A stretch of DNA of 64,000 nucleotides, taken from positions 1-64,000 of the forward strand of contig CAJNAR010000156.1 in assembly GCA_905220665.1 (NCBI GenBank). The letters are read 5' to 3'. The DNA is from Albugo candida. Lineage: Eukaryota; Oomycota; Peronosporomycetes; Albuginales; Albuginaceae. Positions 13,265 through 24,962 of the stretch are shown here, piece after piece. A program made the translations under genes and the position numbers. A model generated the notes under the pieces. It was not told the origin of the DNA, did no database searches, and saw only the letters and a program-made list of their open reading frames with translations. Each line of letters starts with the position of its first letter. Position 1 is the first letter of the stretch.

Positions 13265-14226
13265 TTGCTTCGTCGCATCCCGGAGTTTGACTCGACTTAT
13301 ACTGTCGACTGCTCTGAAACGGACGAAGAATGCTTTTTATCGTGGAGGGTCGAGCCAGTTATCAGGATGAAGACGATATGTTACGGATATCGCTATCTGA
13401 AGAGCGTCCACGTACGCGTCGTAATCCCATGCCATCATCCCGATCAAGTACTCTTCGCTACCCGTACGCACCAAGATGGCTGAGTCGACTGATGACACCA
13501 ATGACTCTCTTCCAAAGCTGAGAATTCGTCCAACGGTCTTACCTAGAAGCAGTACAAGCATCGAACCATTTCGTGATCGCATACTAGAGCAATTTGGGCA
13601 GCAGGTTTTGGCGACGGAGCCTGCGAGACATGTAAGCTACGACCAGATTGAAGTATCACGAAAAGGGGAACTAGCTTTGTACACTACCAGCTTCGTCGGT
13701 CACTCTTATACTGTTCGGTTTATACTCCAACGTGGGGTCGACCCAAATTCAGTTTTCATCCCTTCACGCAGCATCCATCCATGGCCATTTAGATATCGTG
13801 AACCTGCTGCTCCATAGACGCAATAGAAACTTGAATCTCTCGGATGCGGTAGGCATGACTCCACTTATCATTGCAGTAGAGAACGGTCGGATTAAAGTGG
13901 TCGAAAACTTATTGAAAGCTGGAGCCGACATCAACCGCGTTAGTTGTGAAGGGAAAACAGCACTTTATCTTGCCGTACTGAATTCTTCGATCAGCCTTTT
14001 ACAATTATTGCTTTCTTTCCAACCAGCGTTAGGTGACCCAGTGCAATCGTCAGGCCTGACAGCACTCGAATTTGGTGCTCAGCGTGGAAAGTACGATATA
14101 TGTGCGTTGTTGCTAGATCATGGTGCAAGTGTGAGACAATGCAATACCGCACTGGACGGTGCTGTCTACCTCGCATTATCTCATGGACATATGGAACTAG
14201 CCGACTTGTGCATCTGCTATATGTAA
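13265..14226 (+). pseudogene. ankyrin-repeat protein, frameshifted
   Basis: From 13732 to 14226 one frame encodes about four ankyrin repeats, with motifs such as LHAASIHGHLDIVNLLL, GMTPLIIAVENGRIKVVENLL and GKTALYLAVLNSS. The preceding repeat (ALYTTSFVGHSYTVRFIL, ending in RGVDPNS) lies in a different frame, 13476-13817, so the two halves are offset by one base near 13740-13775. An acidic N-terminal segment lies in yet another frame around 13330-13480. Ankyrin repeats bind protein partners; nothing here identifies the target. With two or more frame changes I call it a pseudogene. An assembly error at one junction cannot be excluded. Confidence 0.7.
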
Positions 14227-14689
14227 GATTACAGACAGTATGATTCACATGCTCACATGACGCCTTTTTGAGCCATACCATTGACTAGTGATATTCACAC
14301 CACAGTCACTTTGTTCCAAAATCTTTCTCATTGTCGACTCCCAGAAATCGGTGATAGCTTCAAACATCAGACGTTAATACGATAATCAAATCATTATGCA
14401 ACAATTTGTAATGTACAGGATCCGCTGATGTCATTTTCTCTCACGCTGCTGCCTACATGGAGCGCTTCCTGAAACTATTCTAGATGCGTTTCGGAAAAGG
14501 ACCAGTCCTAGTAAAAATGAGTGCATCAGAAGGAACACAATTCGATGACGGAATCATACACGTAGTATCGGACTTCAGGTCTCCAGCGTGTCGACCTTTC
14601 ATTGTTCTAAATGGTTCCCTGGAAGCCCATGATTCTATGCTGAACATGGAATGATCTCAAATATTTCCTGTCCTATACATTCAAACTGA

Positions 14690-17600
14690 TTCATGGCAGT
14701 AATGTCTGCGGCCACAGACACAATTGAAGAGGATGTATCATCGGAGGGGAAGAATGAATGGCAGGACGATTCGTTACACTACACACCCATCATAGCCATC
14801 CATGATGATGAATCGAAGGTATCGGATCAATGGAAGCTCAACACAGATAAGGCGAGAGCGGCTGGATGTCCCGCGGATACGGTGAAATAGTTGTACGTTC
14901 TACTCCAAGCATACAAAGATTGTTTTATCGTCACTGGGAAGAGATCCCCATGTGGATGTGGCTCCGTTATCAGTGAGATCACGTGACGGAACCGAGCCAG
15001 TGCGATATAAGACACGAGAATATCCTCCGGAGCATTGTGAGTTTATGTAAAAACACATTACAGAATTGCTGAAGGCGGGCTGATTTACAAATACAAGAGA
15101 AGTCGCTGGTGTTCTTCACCCCTCATTGTGAAAAAAAACAGGGATAAATCAATTTTGCATGACGATGGACGTATGAATGGCCAACGATCGAACGGAACGT
15201 ATGGTGTGGCCGATGCCGATGATGGAAGTCATTATGGAGCATCTAAAGGGAGCAACAGCTTTATTTTCGCTCGTCTTTTTTCAGGGGCTACAAGCAGTTC
15301 CCAATGGCACCAACTAGTAAGGCCAGGCACATTTCACGTTCTTGACCGATTCAGGATTGTACTTATACACGCCCACGCGAGTATTAATGGGTGATAGCGA
15401 CAGCGTCTCTTATTTGCAAAGCGAAGTCCAAGAGATGTTCGGAAACGCATTATACAAAGTATTGCTAGTATGGCTGAATGATCTTTTAGCATATGGAGAC
15501 TCGTATGAGGCTTTGTTTAAATTGCTGACCAAGATTCTGGTTATTTGCAAAGCCGAACATCCAAAAGTGAATCCAAATAAATGTGACTTCTGGAAAAAAG
15601 AAGCCCTGTGGTGCGATCGAGTTGTTTCTGGGGAAGGGGTTGGACACGGTCCTGCCATGGTATGCGCACTAGTTCATTTGCCACGTCCATCAGCTGTAGA
15701 CGAGCTTCAGCAGTTTGTTTGTCCTGTCAACTGGATGCAACATAGCATTCCGCTCTGCAAGTACATGATGGAAAAAATGGTACAAGTTCTCGAGACGGTG
15801 TATGAAGTCGCCCATGGACGTACAGAGTGCAGAGCGCAACGCATCCATTTGATTGAGGCGGGATAGAGTAAAGCCTAAAATGCCACGTTTGCATTTATAA
15901 AAAAGCTTTGGTTAAGATGGTTCGGTTGAACCACCCGGATCTCACTACTGCACTATGCGTCTGTACGGATACGAGTGAATCACATTGGGAAGCAGTAATT
16001 ACGCAGATCCTTTTTGATCATAGAAATCGTGACTTACAATCCCAAGAGCATGCGCCTCTTATGTTCTTGAGTGGGTAATTTGCTGGGATGTAGCTACACT
16101 GGTCAAACGTAGAGAAGAAAGACTATGCCATCGCAGCAACATGTATGGGCTAAATTCCTTATGGGTTTCAATTACAGAATAAAGGACATTCCTTGGAAAA
16201 AATAGGTTTGGGCGGATCTACTATTGCGATGGGGACCCACTCCATCTTCGGTGGTGACGTTTCTTTCCATCCGGTATCAACGGGTGTGTCCCATCAGCCA
16301 TTTACGTCTGAGCCTATTAGAGCTTTACTTATGTTGAAAAATAGGACCTCCCCTATGATCCAATCGAAAGTTTTTTGGCCTGCTGTGAGCGATATTCAAC
16401 GCGCACAGAAATCCGAGATGGTGAATAATCCAACTTGATCATTTAAGTTACGGTGGGATTCCAATGGAATTCTGTGCAAAAGGGAGTCCAAAATTGTTAT
16501 CTCAAGTCATGCAACTGATCTGTGTTTAATAATATTCATCGTCGCACATTTTGGAGTGGGTGGTCACCGTGGGTCTCAAACAACAATCAACATTATCGTG
16601 GATGCGTTTACTTGGAAAGACATTGAAATGCGGAAGGACGTCGCTTTTTTTCATTAGACGTTTCTTGTAACGGCCATGCAACCATTCCACGCCCTATGGG
16701 GGAAGCATTACACGCCGAAAAATCAAGCGAAGTGATCCATTTCGATTTTACCCATATGGAGGAGAGTTCCACCGGAGAAAGCTATGTACTTGTGATCAAA
16801 AAAGCAAATACTTTCTCCTGAAACTTGCCGTACAGCGGATACCTCTGCCTGTGCCGACGCTCTGTTACAGTGATTTTCTGTGTGTGCAAAAATCGGGTCT
16901 CCGACCAAGATTCACATTTTTTTGGATGCCATTATCTTGGATATGAAAAGGTCTCTTGATGCGAATCACCATTTTACCACTGCACGATGTCCTTGGGCCA
17001 ATGCTACTGTTGGTTGACTGATGCGTGGTATTTTGTGGTGCACGAGACTCCTCCTCAGTGAGTGGCGACTTCAATCTTACTATTGGTGTCGTGTCCCTCC
17101 TATTTACCAGATCATTTTGAATCAGGGTCCCTCACCTAAGATGCGTAATGACTGTTCTGGCAGCGAAGTGACCAAAAGATCGCATTGTGGTACAGTCCGA
17201 TCACCTTATCGTCTCTTCGCTCCAAGATCTTCTCCGACGTCAGCGCGCTCACATTAAACGCTTTTTATAGTCCTCGACATTATGCACAAGTTAAACGCGG
17301 AGGCAAATAGCAAACGTCGGGCGCAGCAACGAGAAATGCAATCGAAGAAACCGAATGTCAAAATGACAAACTTCGATATTAGGGATTTGCCTTGTATGCG
17401 GATGTCTGGTCTCACGCAAAGATCAAGATGCATACGAAAGGAATTGGATTTATGAAATCCCGAATCCTTTTACACAGGAAACACGCGAGTTCCATACTTC
17501 CAGACTCAATTTTTATGCTGACCGTGTCCTCAATGTCTCGGGCTATTTTTTTGAAGATGGTTGCGCACAATTTTTAGGGTCATGTCGTGGAAGCAATTTC

Positions 17601-17740
17601 GTGGCGTCGTTTTGTACGCGCTACGGCACGCTATGAGCTATTGGTGTCTTGTCGTGGACTGAGCCGCGCAAAAGATTCATGGGGCACCGCTGCTGCTCTA
17701 CATCAAGATGTCCTTGTTTTGGTGAAACGATAGTGCTTCT
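14690..17740 (+). mobile_element. decayed Ty3/gypsy retrotransposon with chromodomain-like tail
   Basis: Remnants appear in normal pol order, separated by frameshifts and stops. Near 15062-15140 is the start of reverse transcriptase (RWCSSPLIVKK). At 15342-15866 are the palm and thumb. RNase H-like sequence follows at about 15900-16080, then integrase-like sequence to about 17260. A distal segment at about 17390-17730 reads FHTSRLNFYADR, then ARYELLVSCRGLSRAKDSW in another frame, which fits a chromodomain-like module of chromovirus type. No matching long terminal repeats were recognised, so the outer limits are approximate. It cannot encode a functional polyprotein. Confidence 0.75.
15342..15866 (+). 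pseudogene. gypsy reverse transcriptase fragment
   Basis: The longest open piece of the element above, 174 codons. It covers the reverse-transcriptase palm, with VWLNDLLAYGDS at the active-site position, and the thumb with NPNKCDFWKKEALWCDR and FVCPVNWMQHSIP. Related elements carry two aspartates at the active site. Here the first position reads Asn (W-L-N-D), consistent with a dead copy. The frame is closed at both ends by stops rather than by real gene boundaries. Confidence 0.75.
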
Positions 17741-17915
17741 TACATCAGGCGAAGTAACTCGTGGTCAACATGGCGAAAAGTCTGGGTATCAACATTCCCT
17801 AGGGCAGTGTAGCGAGTAAACTAACTGTTGAGCTATCCCGGGAAAGAGGAACATACAACACTTCACCTCTCACAACAAGATGGTGAAATGAGGTTGATTT
17901 CTGGTCCACTTCAGC

Positions 17916-18824
17916 TTGAATGCTAAGGGCACCTCGATTATTTCAACGTGGAACAATGTCTCAGCACTCACGGTGAATGTTAATGGAATTTATAAAAAGG
18001 GTCATCTTTTTATTGACCACATCCTCTCACAACACTCCGTTTGTTGTGTTCAAGAAACCAAGTTTCACGATCGCAACCAACTGGACTCATTTCAGTTTTT
18101 ATTATCCTCGAAAATGCAGCACAAAATGTTTGTCAATGACCACAACAGTGCTTTCCTCCATCCGACTCAAAACCGCAGTGGCGACGTCTTGACAATCCTT
18201 CGTTCAGACTTTCCCGGTTACTCAACAGCTGAAGAACTCACCGAACGAAACATTCGAAATCGCTATTTGGTTTTGCGTCTTCTCATTCACGATGCACCGG
18301 TGTATATTCACAATGTATATGCACCGGTCAAGGCCGAGGAACGAGTGGGTTCTTATGAGTTATTGCTTTCAAACACTTTCGAATCGACCGCAACACATAT
18401 CGTATTTGGTGATTTCAACACACCACTCGATCCAGCTCTCGATGCTTCGAGTGGAACAATTCGACACGAACCAAGTCGATTAGCGTGTTTGGAATGGCTT
18501 TCAAAGATGGGTGTGGTAGACGCTTGGCGAATCCAACATCCGACTGAAAAAGTATTTACAGGACCATTACCGCGCAAGAATCGACTAGATTACATCTGCA
18601 TGTCGGAAGAGCTATTCAATATGGTATACAAAACCTCTGAGTTTTTTCGTCCACGACATGCCGGTGATCATCTGGCACAAAAAGTAACTTTTGCAAATCC
18701 AACTCAATCTCCGGGTCGAGGATATTGGAAATGTTCATTACGAATATTTAGATATCCTCAAGTTGTCGAAGCAATCAAATTGGAAGCGAATTTGTCAGTT
18801 GCGGACAGCTTCGAATCCCGGTAA
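17916..18824 (+). pseudogene. LINE endonuclease domain
   Basis: A 302-codon open frame with the endonuclease/exonuclease/phosphatase fold. Motifs run in order: the Asn-containing VNVNGI, the catalytic Glu in VQETKFHD, the tyrosine in NVYAPV, GDFNTPLD, RLDYICMS and the final Asp-His pair in GDHLAQ. All expected catalytic positions appear present. This domain nicks target DNA for target-primed reverse transcription. The frame stops at 18824, while the linker protein continues in another frame from about 18780, so the product is cut off from its reverse transcriptase. Confidence 0.85.
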
Positions 18825-19357
18825 AATGTGGGAAAGTTGGAAGACGAAAATCAAGAAACAGCTTCAAGAAATTGAAAAAAGATTGCACAAGATAGCCGAC
18901 GCGATGTTGAGTCTAGCCAGCGTGTTTTGGAAGTCGCAGCAGCTCGATATCGCATTCAAGACACCAATGAGTCAAGGTATTTTTACGAATCGAGTCTCGA
19001 ACAATTTAGAATTTCAGTCGGAAACAATGCGAAGTACAACCAAGATGAAAGCTTCGACCATAACGAGAAGCATATGGAGAACTCTTTAAAGCATTTTTTT
19101 TGCCCTCCAGATAGTTCTTGTCGTCGCGAGCCGATCGAAAATGTCATCAAAAATGTGGTACCCTGAAATCGAACCCGAGGGAGATTATTGACGAATTCAG
19201 AGATCATTGGGGTGGTGTCATGAGCTCTCTTTATAGCTCCGAGACCGACTCATACGTTCCATGTGAAAGAAAGCAAAAGAAGTAACTCGGTTCGATTTAA
19301 GTTTCTCTTGCCTCAGCAGAGGAAGACCGTCTCTCAACTCTCTTAAGTACGACCGAC

Positions 19358-20419
19358 ATGGCGGAAGCGATCAAGCATATGCGGAGTAGTTCTTCTCCAG
19401 GTATGGATGGACTACCAGCTGCATTTTATCAGCTTGATCCGGAAACGTTTGGCGAGTGTCTGAAGATCGTGTTCGAATATCAGCTGGAAAGAGGAATTTT
19501 ACTTCGATCACAACCTCACTCAGCAATCACACCTTTATACAAGAAAGGATCACGAGGTAACCCTGGCAACTATCGACAGGTCGCACTGCTTTGCGTCGAT
19601 GTGAAAGTACTTTCAAAAGTGTTGGTGTATCGATTGCACCGTTTTTTTCCAAAATTGATCCATCAAGATCAAAAAGCATTTGTGCGAGGAAGGTCAATGC
19701 ATCACCATATTCGACATCTGACCGACATTCAAGACTTGATCACTCATCGTGGGGAGGAAGCTTATGCGACTTTTCTCGACTTTGAGAAAGCTTATGATCG
19801 AGTCAATTGGACGTACATGTTTCGCGTTTTGGAAAAAATGGGTGTTGGAAAAAGTTTCATCGACTGGGTTCGTCTTTTGTACAATAACACAAAGGCGCAG
19901 TTGATGATTAATGGAAATATCACACCATCCATTACACCACAACGTGGAGTGAAACAAGGTGATCCTCTCTCAGCTTTACTTTTTCTGATGACGATCGAAC
20001 CTTTCGGAAATTTACTACGCCAACATGAAGAACATGGCATTTGGATTAATGGCACGACTGTCGCGACTGGATTATTTTTTGCGGACGATTCGACATTGCT
20101 TTCAGAGACACCAAATGGTGTTTTGACGCAACTCGAACTCGTCCAAGTCTATTGCGATGGATCGGGTGCGAAACTCAACTTGAGTAAATCATCTTTGCTC
20201 TCGTTGAATCGGACCAAGCCATGTCCACGTATTCCCAATTTGACCATAATGGGTCCGGAGGATTCGGTCAAGTATTTGGGTATTCCGTTCGGCCAGACAC
20301 CGACTCATTCGATGGTTATTTCAACTCTCGACAAGCGTTCTTACGATGGGTTTGGCGTATGGTTTCGACGAGCACGAACTGTTCGTGGTCGACTACTGGT
20401 TGCGCAGACGATGATTTAA
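19358..20419 (+). pseudogene. LINE reverse transcriptase domain
   Basis: A 353-codon frame carrying the usual LINE reverse-transcriptase blocks: SSSPGMDGLPAAFY, AITPLYKKGSRGNPGNYRQ, QKAFVRGRSMHHHI, FLDFEKAYDRVNW, RGVKQGDPLS and the active site FADDSTLL with both aspartates intact. Downstream the thumb and C-terminal region continue in shifted frames (20221-20592, 20499-20870, 20867-21475, 21222-21749), so the mature enzyme cannot be made from this copy. The first methionine of the frame is internal to the original protein. Confidence 0.85.
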
Positions 20420-22080
20420 TCACGTTTGTGGCATTACACGATGCACGTGGACATACCAGCAGAGACTATTCGACAGTGGCAATCGATGTTAAATCGATTT
20501 GTGCTTGGTTGGAAACACAAGAAGATTCAAAACATGTTCACTTGATCGGCAAAGAATTTTTATATCTTCGCCGACAGGATGGTGGACTATAAGTTCCTTT
20601 CTTGTGAGACGAATGAAGCTACAACGTATCAATTTCTTCCGCAGTTCGAATCCGATGCGTCGACAATCATGCCTGCGAATTGGACAACTGCTTCGACGAA
20701 ATTATTACAACTTATTCAACCTCCCTTTGGACCACACAAGCCGATGGATATATTCACCATCGCACCACATCGACATGGGAAAATGGTTCAATGGGAGAGC
20801 ACATCGTCATGGAAAGACGCATTTAAAATGTGGTATCAGATGGATTGAAGCAGTACAATATCAGATTTGAATGTTTTACAACGCCGTCAGTACTCCATGG
20901 AACAACCGATGCGGTTCCACTACGACCAAGCATTACATTATGAAGCTTCTACTCGCCATCCGAGTATGCAGAACGTTTGGTACTATCTTGGTATGGCGTA
21001 CGAACCACATCGCACATTTCGAAAAACGTTTGCTACACTTTTCGACGTTCGAAGTCTGCAGGACTTTTTTCGTGAAAGCGACACATGGCCAGCGAAAGAA
21101 GATTTTGTCGCCATGTATTGCAACGACGAAGAGCTAAATACATCGGATATGGCTGAAGAAAAGTTGCTCAGTCGACTTTACAACGAAATCACTCAGACAC
21201 TCCAGCGTATTCACTCGACGATTGGTCTCATCACTTGTATTACACCAACCACAAGTGGCAGATCATTTTATGTGGGAGTACAATGCAAGAAGAGGAAACA
21301 TTATTTCCCATCCATTCCACGTCGGCAACTCTCACGAATCGTCTGGAAACCTTCCGAGCCAACCAAGAGTCATCCGATGTCGACACATTGGCCATCACGG
21401 GAGAGATCGGACGCACTGGATCAGAACGAGTCGGAACTTTTATGGCCACATCAGGGCATCTTCGAAATCGGATAATACGCGTTTTCGAAGATTTACAGTT
21501 TCGTCTAGCCTTTCGGATCTTGCCAGTTCGATCTCGTTCCTGGTTTTAAAGAATATTCAGCCCGACATTATGTTGTGCACGCAGCCTTCGTGTGGGGCAG
21601 TGGAATCCGATCAACATCTCCTTTTAGATTGCGATCACACGGCACAATTATGGTGGGAGTTACTCCCTAGTTGGGATCCTTTTTTCTCATCCCGACCCAG
21701 TTGGCCGCATATTGCATGTGCAATCGTGCCAACACTACGGTCGGATTGAAAAGACTATCAACAAATTCTCTCGGATTTATGGCTTGCATTGCAAGCGGTG
21801 ACGCTGCACTTCGTCTGGACCGATAGGAATCGTCGTTTGTTCGATCAGCGATCAGCAACTCCGACAGTTCCAGCACTTCCCGTGATCTACACCACGTTTA
21901 GTGCGCACGTTCGGTACTATCGAAGACAGTGTTACGACCAAGACGAACGCATTCGGTTTGCTAAAGTTTTGGAACAACTCGCAACGCAGGGTTCATTCGG
22001 TGGGTTTTTCAGAAGTCGAAGATCATTGCTGGGGGTACGACACAGGCAAGTGGATATGCAAGTGCAACTGGGATCCTAGT

Positions 22081-23142
22081 CCTAGTTGGATGGCATTGTT
22101 CAGGCTAGTGTGGCGCACACCAATTTGGACTCCACGGTACTTTTGGACGATTTTTTACAACTTTACAGTAGTTACAAGCTGGACACAGTCTCGTATCAAG
22201 GTGGCTGGGGCTACTACGATATGGGATTATCAACGAGAAGACATATTATCAACTCTCACAGGGTTTTTACGAAACGTTTTTTATATGTATAGTATGTTTG
22301 TTATTCAAGATATCCTAGGCAACTAGAGAAGTCAGTTAGTCTAATTCTAGTAATATAGACACCTTCAACTGGCTACTACACGGCTCAGCTTTTTCTACGA
22401 AAATTCACGGATGAGCAGCTCGTCAAGCGACTTCATCTCGTGTTCCGGGTGCTTGTATACCGTTTTATAGGGGTACTACAAAACTGAGATGGTATTGGGA
22501 GCTACATATACAACGTTAACAGTTTTCTATGAAGGTTTCGAGTGTGATTAGCCTTCATCATTGCCAAAGACACAAGATAGAAATTGATCCCTTCCCGAGA
22601 AAAAAGATTTCGCATGATTTAGTGAGTATGAATGGACCGCTCAAGCTCTTCAACTTTCAAGTCAACAAAACTTACAGCAAGAAATTGACAAGATTCTAAT
22701 TACATCTCCCACCATTAAAGTCATGTGCAAGTGTATTGCGAGAGTCACCGAGACTACAAACCACTCCATATTGTAATCTCTTAAGGTAATAAGACTGCCA
22801 GTCCGTTGCATTATTCTCTAAGCTATAGTTTGCGGCACCATGCTGGTCACCGCAAGATGAAATGGTACATGAACTTGGTACCACAATCATCTGATTGATC
22901 AATAGGATCGGCTTTGCAAAAAATGATACTCTCATATATTCCTGCAGGCTACACATCTGTGTCAGTAGGTAGAGCATGGTAAGTGCATGCTATAATCAAG
23001 CAAACCAAGTCTTTGGGCTTGTAATACTTCGAGACGAGAAGGATGCATGTTTTAGATTCTTCCATCTTTTCAAACATCATCTCGCTGCAATGCAAAAGGA
23101 TAAGTGCGTGCATTGAATAATCTCCTAGACCGCGTAAATACA
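22081..23142. other. region without an assignable gene
   Basis: The first 250 bp may be LINE 3' sequence. On minus, two overlapping frames (22949-23146 and 22696-22977) read protein-like but shift frame near 22960 and match no family I know. One begins right at the PYM stop codon. They could be a small spliced gene or a relic; I cannot decide. Confidence 0.35.
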
Positions 23143-23652
23143 TCAATTGCTCGCTCTAGGATTGGCTTCGGGCGTAGAACTCTTGTGCGTTTCTGAGTCA
23201 TTCAAATTCTGCTCCAGTCCTTCGTTAAGAGTCGAATTCTTCGATTTATCAACTTTGGGACGATATTGCTGCGCTTTAGAATCTCGTTTACCGCTGCGGC
23301 CCCTCGCTGAGCGTGAACGATTTGCACTTTTGTCAGCTCCATTCTCTGTGCGGAGTTTTAGATTTTCCATCGCGACTACGAGGCTATCGCTCTTGGTTTT
23401 CGAGCTCGTTGGCTCATTATCCTTCTTCTCCTTCTGCCATGAGAACCCTCATTAGCTTATCGGACATCTCGGATTCGTCTTACTATGATTGCATACCCTG
23501 TGATCTGAAGCCTTATACTTTGGTATCTCATCTTGCAGGATATGACCTGGTCGAATACGAATTGGTTTGCGCACTGAACCATCTGGACGTACACTCGCAG
23601 AAATGTATTTTTCACCATTTATCTCACAAATTTTTTGTAAAGAGTGATTCAT
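23143..23652 (-). CDS. PYM1: PYM, partner of Y14-Mago
   Basis: A two-exon model. Exon 1 is 23497-23652 and exon 2 is 23143-23433, giving 149 residues. They are joined by a 63-nt intron with donor GTATGC, a branch-like GCTAAT and acceptor GCAG. Exon 1 holds the Mago-binding WIBG motif: GEKYISASVRPDGSVRKP followed by GHILQDEIPKYK. Exon 2 is lysine- and serine-rich (KEKKDNEP onward), as in PYM proteins. PYM binds the Y14-Mago pair and strips exon-junction complexes from spliced mRNA in the cytoplasm. The first ATG of the frame is at 23652. Without splicing the frame stops at 23452. It is the only housekeeping gene embedded in the decayed region. Confidence 0.75.
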
Positions 23653-24270
23653 CAAGAATCGTCACAATCAGCCAATCATACAATAGAGCCAATCCATGAA
23701 GTCGATGCTTGCCGACATGTGAAGATGATGGTCTAGTTCCTAAGTATCTTTCGGTCTTCCTACAGTACAGCAATATAATTCTCGTCGATTTTTATATATA
23801 ATTCCTAATGACAACCAGTCTCCGAAGATGTGAGGTTGCATAGCGGCTGGGCATAAAAGTATGACTCTCTAGCCATGCGTTCGATCCATGTTTATATCAT
23901 TTTATATACGAAATACATGCTGCAGCGAGCTCGATCGAGATATGTATATGTATGTCACAAAGCTATCACTCCTTATCTTTTCAGTGTGTGTAAAACAACC
24001 TTATTGCGTTATCCTTTAGAACCTTTTAATCATGTAAAGGAGCAGGTTGCAGATGCAAACGATACGGGAAAAGGACTCTTTTGGAGCTACAAGTATTGCA
24101 CTCATACACTTATGAAGCCAACATGTTGACCGAAAGGATCAATGGAGCATAAGATCTGTACACTTCTTTTTAGCAAAAAATGGCGATTATGTCGAGTGTT
24201 TGCAGAAAGACATAAGTATTGCTACCCCGTAGGCGTGTGTTTTGTAGCGATAACGGCAATCAGAAACAAA
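23653..24270. other. spacer
   Basis: No gene is supported here. A plus-strand open frame of 84 codons at 23875-24129 has no recognisable content. Confidence 0.4.
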
Positions 24271-24615
24271 TCATGAAAGGATTACTTGTCTAGGTAGTAC
24301 TTCTACACTGACCAGTGCTACATAGCATAGCTTAAGAATACATTCTTGTGGAGGGAAAAGAGCAGACTCCGCATAAATGGAACGTGTAATTGGATGCCAA
24401 TCAAGATGAATTTCAAAAATGTATTTATAAAGGACGTTGTAATTTGCAGTATTCCATTCCATCACTGCTTCGTTCTCACGAGCAGTTGATATCTCATAAC
24501 CGGTATCCGTGACCAGGAGCTGATGCTCGAATTGAGCCGATCGTGCTCCGTCCACTGTGACAGCGGTCCAATTATCTGGCCACGTTGTATCTTTCAATGA
24601 TCCCATGGTGATCAT
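24271..24615 (-). pseudogene. METAP1: methionine aminopeptidase type 1, 3' fragment
   Basis: The minus frame opens with EPMITMGS and continues [20 protein letters not shown], then [12 protein letters not shown]. This corresponds to the last ~50 residues of type 1 methionine aminopeptidase, including the Glu of EPM and the Glu of SAQFEH, both metal ligands in the family. Stops lie immediately upstream in frame, and no sequence for the rest of the enzyme (the GHG..G and earlier metal-binding blocks) was found in the next several hundred bases. About 60 codons of unrelated sequence follow before the stop. I read it as a detached 3' piece, not a working gene. A missing upstream exon is a less likely alternative. 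Confidence 0.8.
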
Positions 24616-24962
24616 CGGCTCACAGGATTCAAATCATCATACACCACACCAGACTACAGTTTTGGATGATAGTGAAAGTAGAAAGATTAATGAAGGCGAT
24701 CTTCTGGCTCCAATCTGAGCAAAAAATATATGCAATAGTATAAAGCATGCTCCTACCCTGCATTCCGTTAGACTGAGAACGCACATGCTATGAAAATCAT
24801 TGGTGGTACTGGGACCATAATCTATGCGTAAGAAAATTATTTCAATCCGCGAGTAAGACCTGGGAGAAGGCGCATGTAACGCACTTACTACTTTCTAATA
24901 CTTTCTATGGTGACCTTTCAAGATTTTATGATATTTCATCACGCTATAAGGAAAGGATTTGG
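24616..24962. other. boundary spacer between decayed and gene-dense parts
   Basis: No coding signal is seen on either strand. It separates the METAP1 fragment from the first gene of the compact region. Confidence 0.4.

Larger units (their letters stand above)
17890..22080 (+). mobile_element. non-LTR retrotransposon (LINE), frameshifted
   Basis: One element of about 4.2 kb encoding, in order, an apurinic-type endonuclease (17916 to about 18760), a basic linker (18770-19170), a reverse transcriptase (19358-20419) and a C-terminal region with a zinc-finger-like CTQPSCGAVESDQHLLLDCDH segment near 21570-21640. The order is that of L1/Tx1-type LINEs. At least five frame changes break the coding region, but the individual domains are well preserved, so decay is fairly recent. 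It lies directly downstream of the gypsy relic. No poly-A tail or target-site duplication was found, so the limits are approximate. Confidence 0.85.

Noticed and set aside
18800..18825. TTCGAATCCC string resembling a tRNA T-arm
   Set aside because: It lies inside the LINE coding region and no acceptor, D or anticodon arms can be placed around it.
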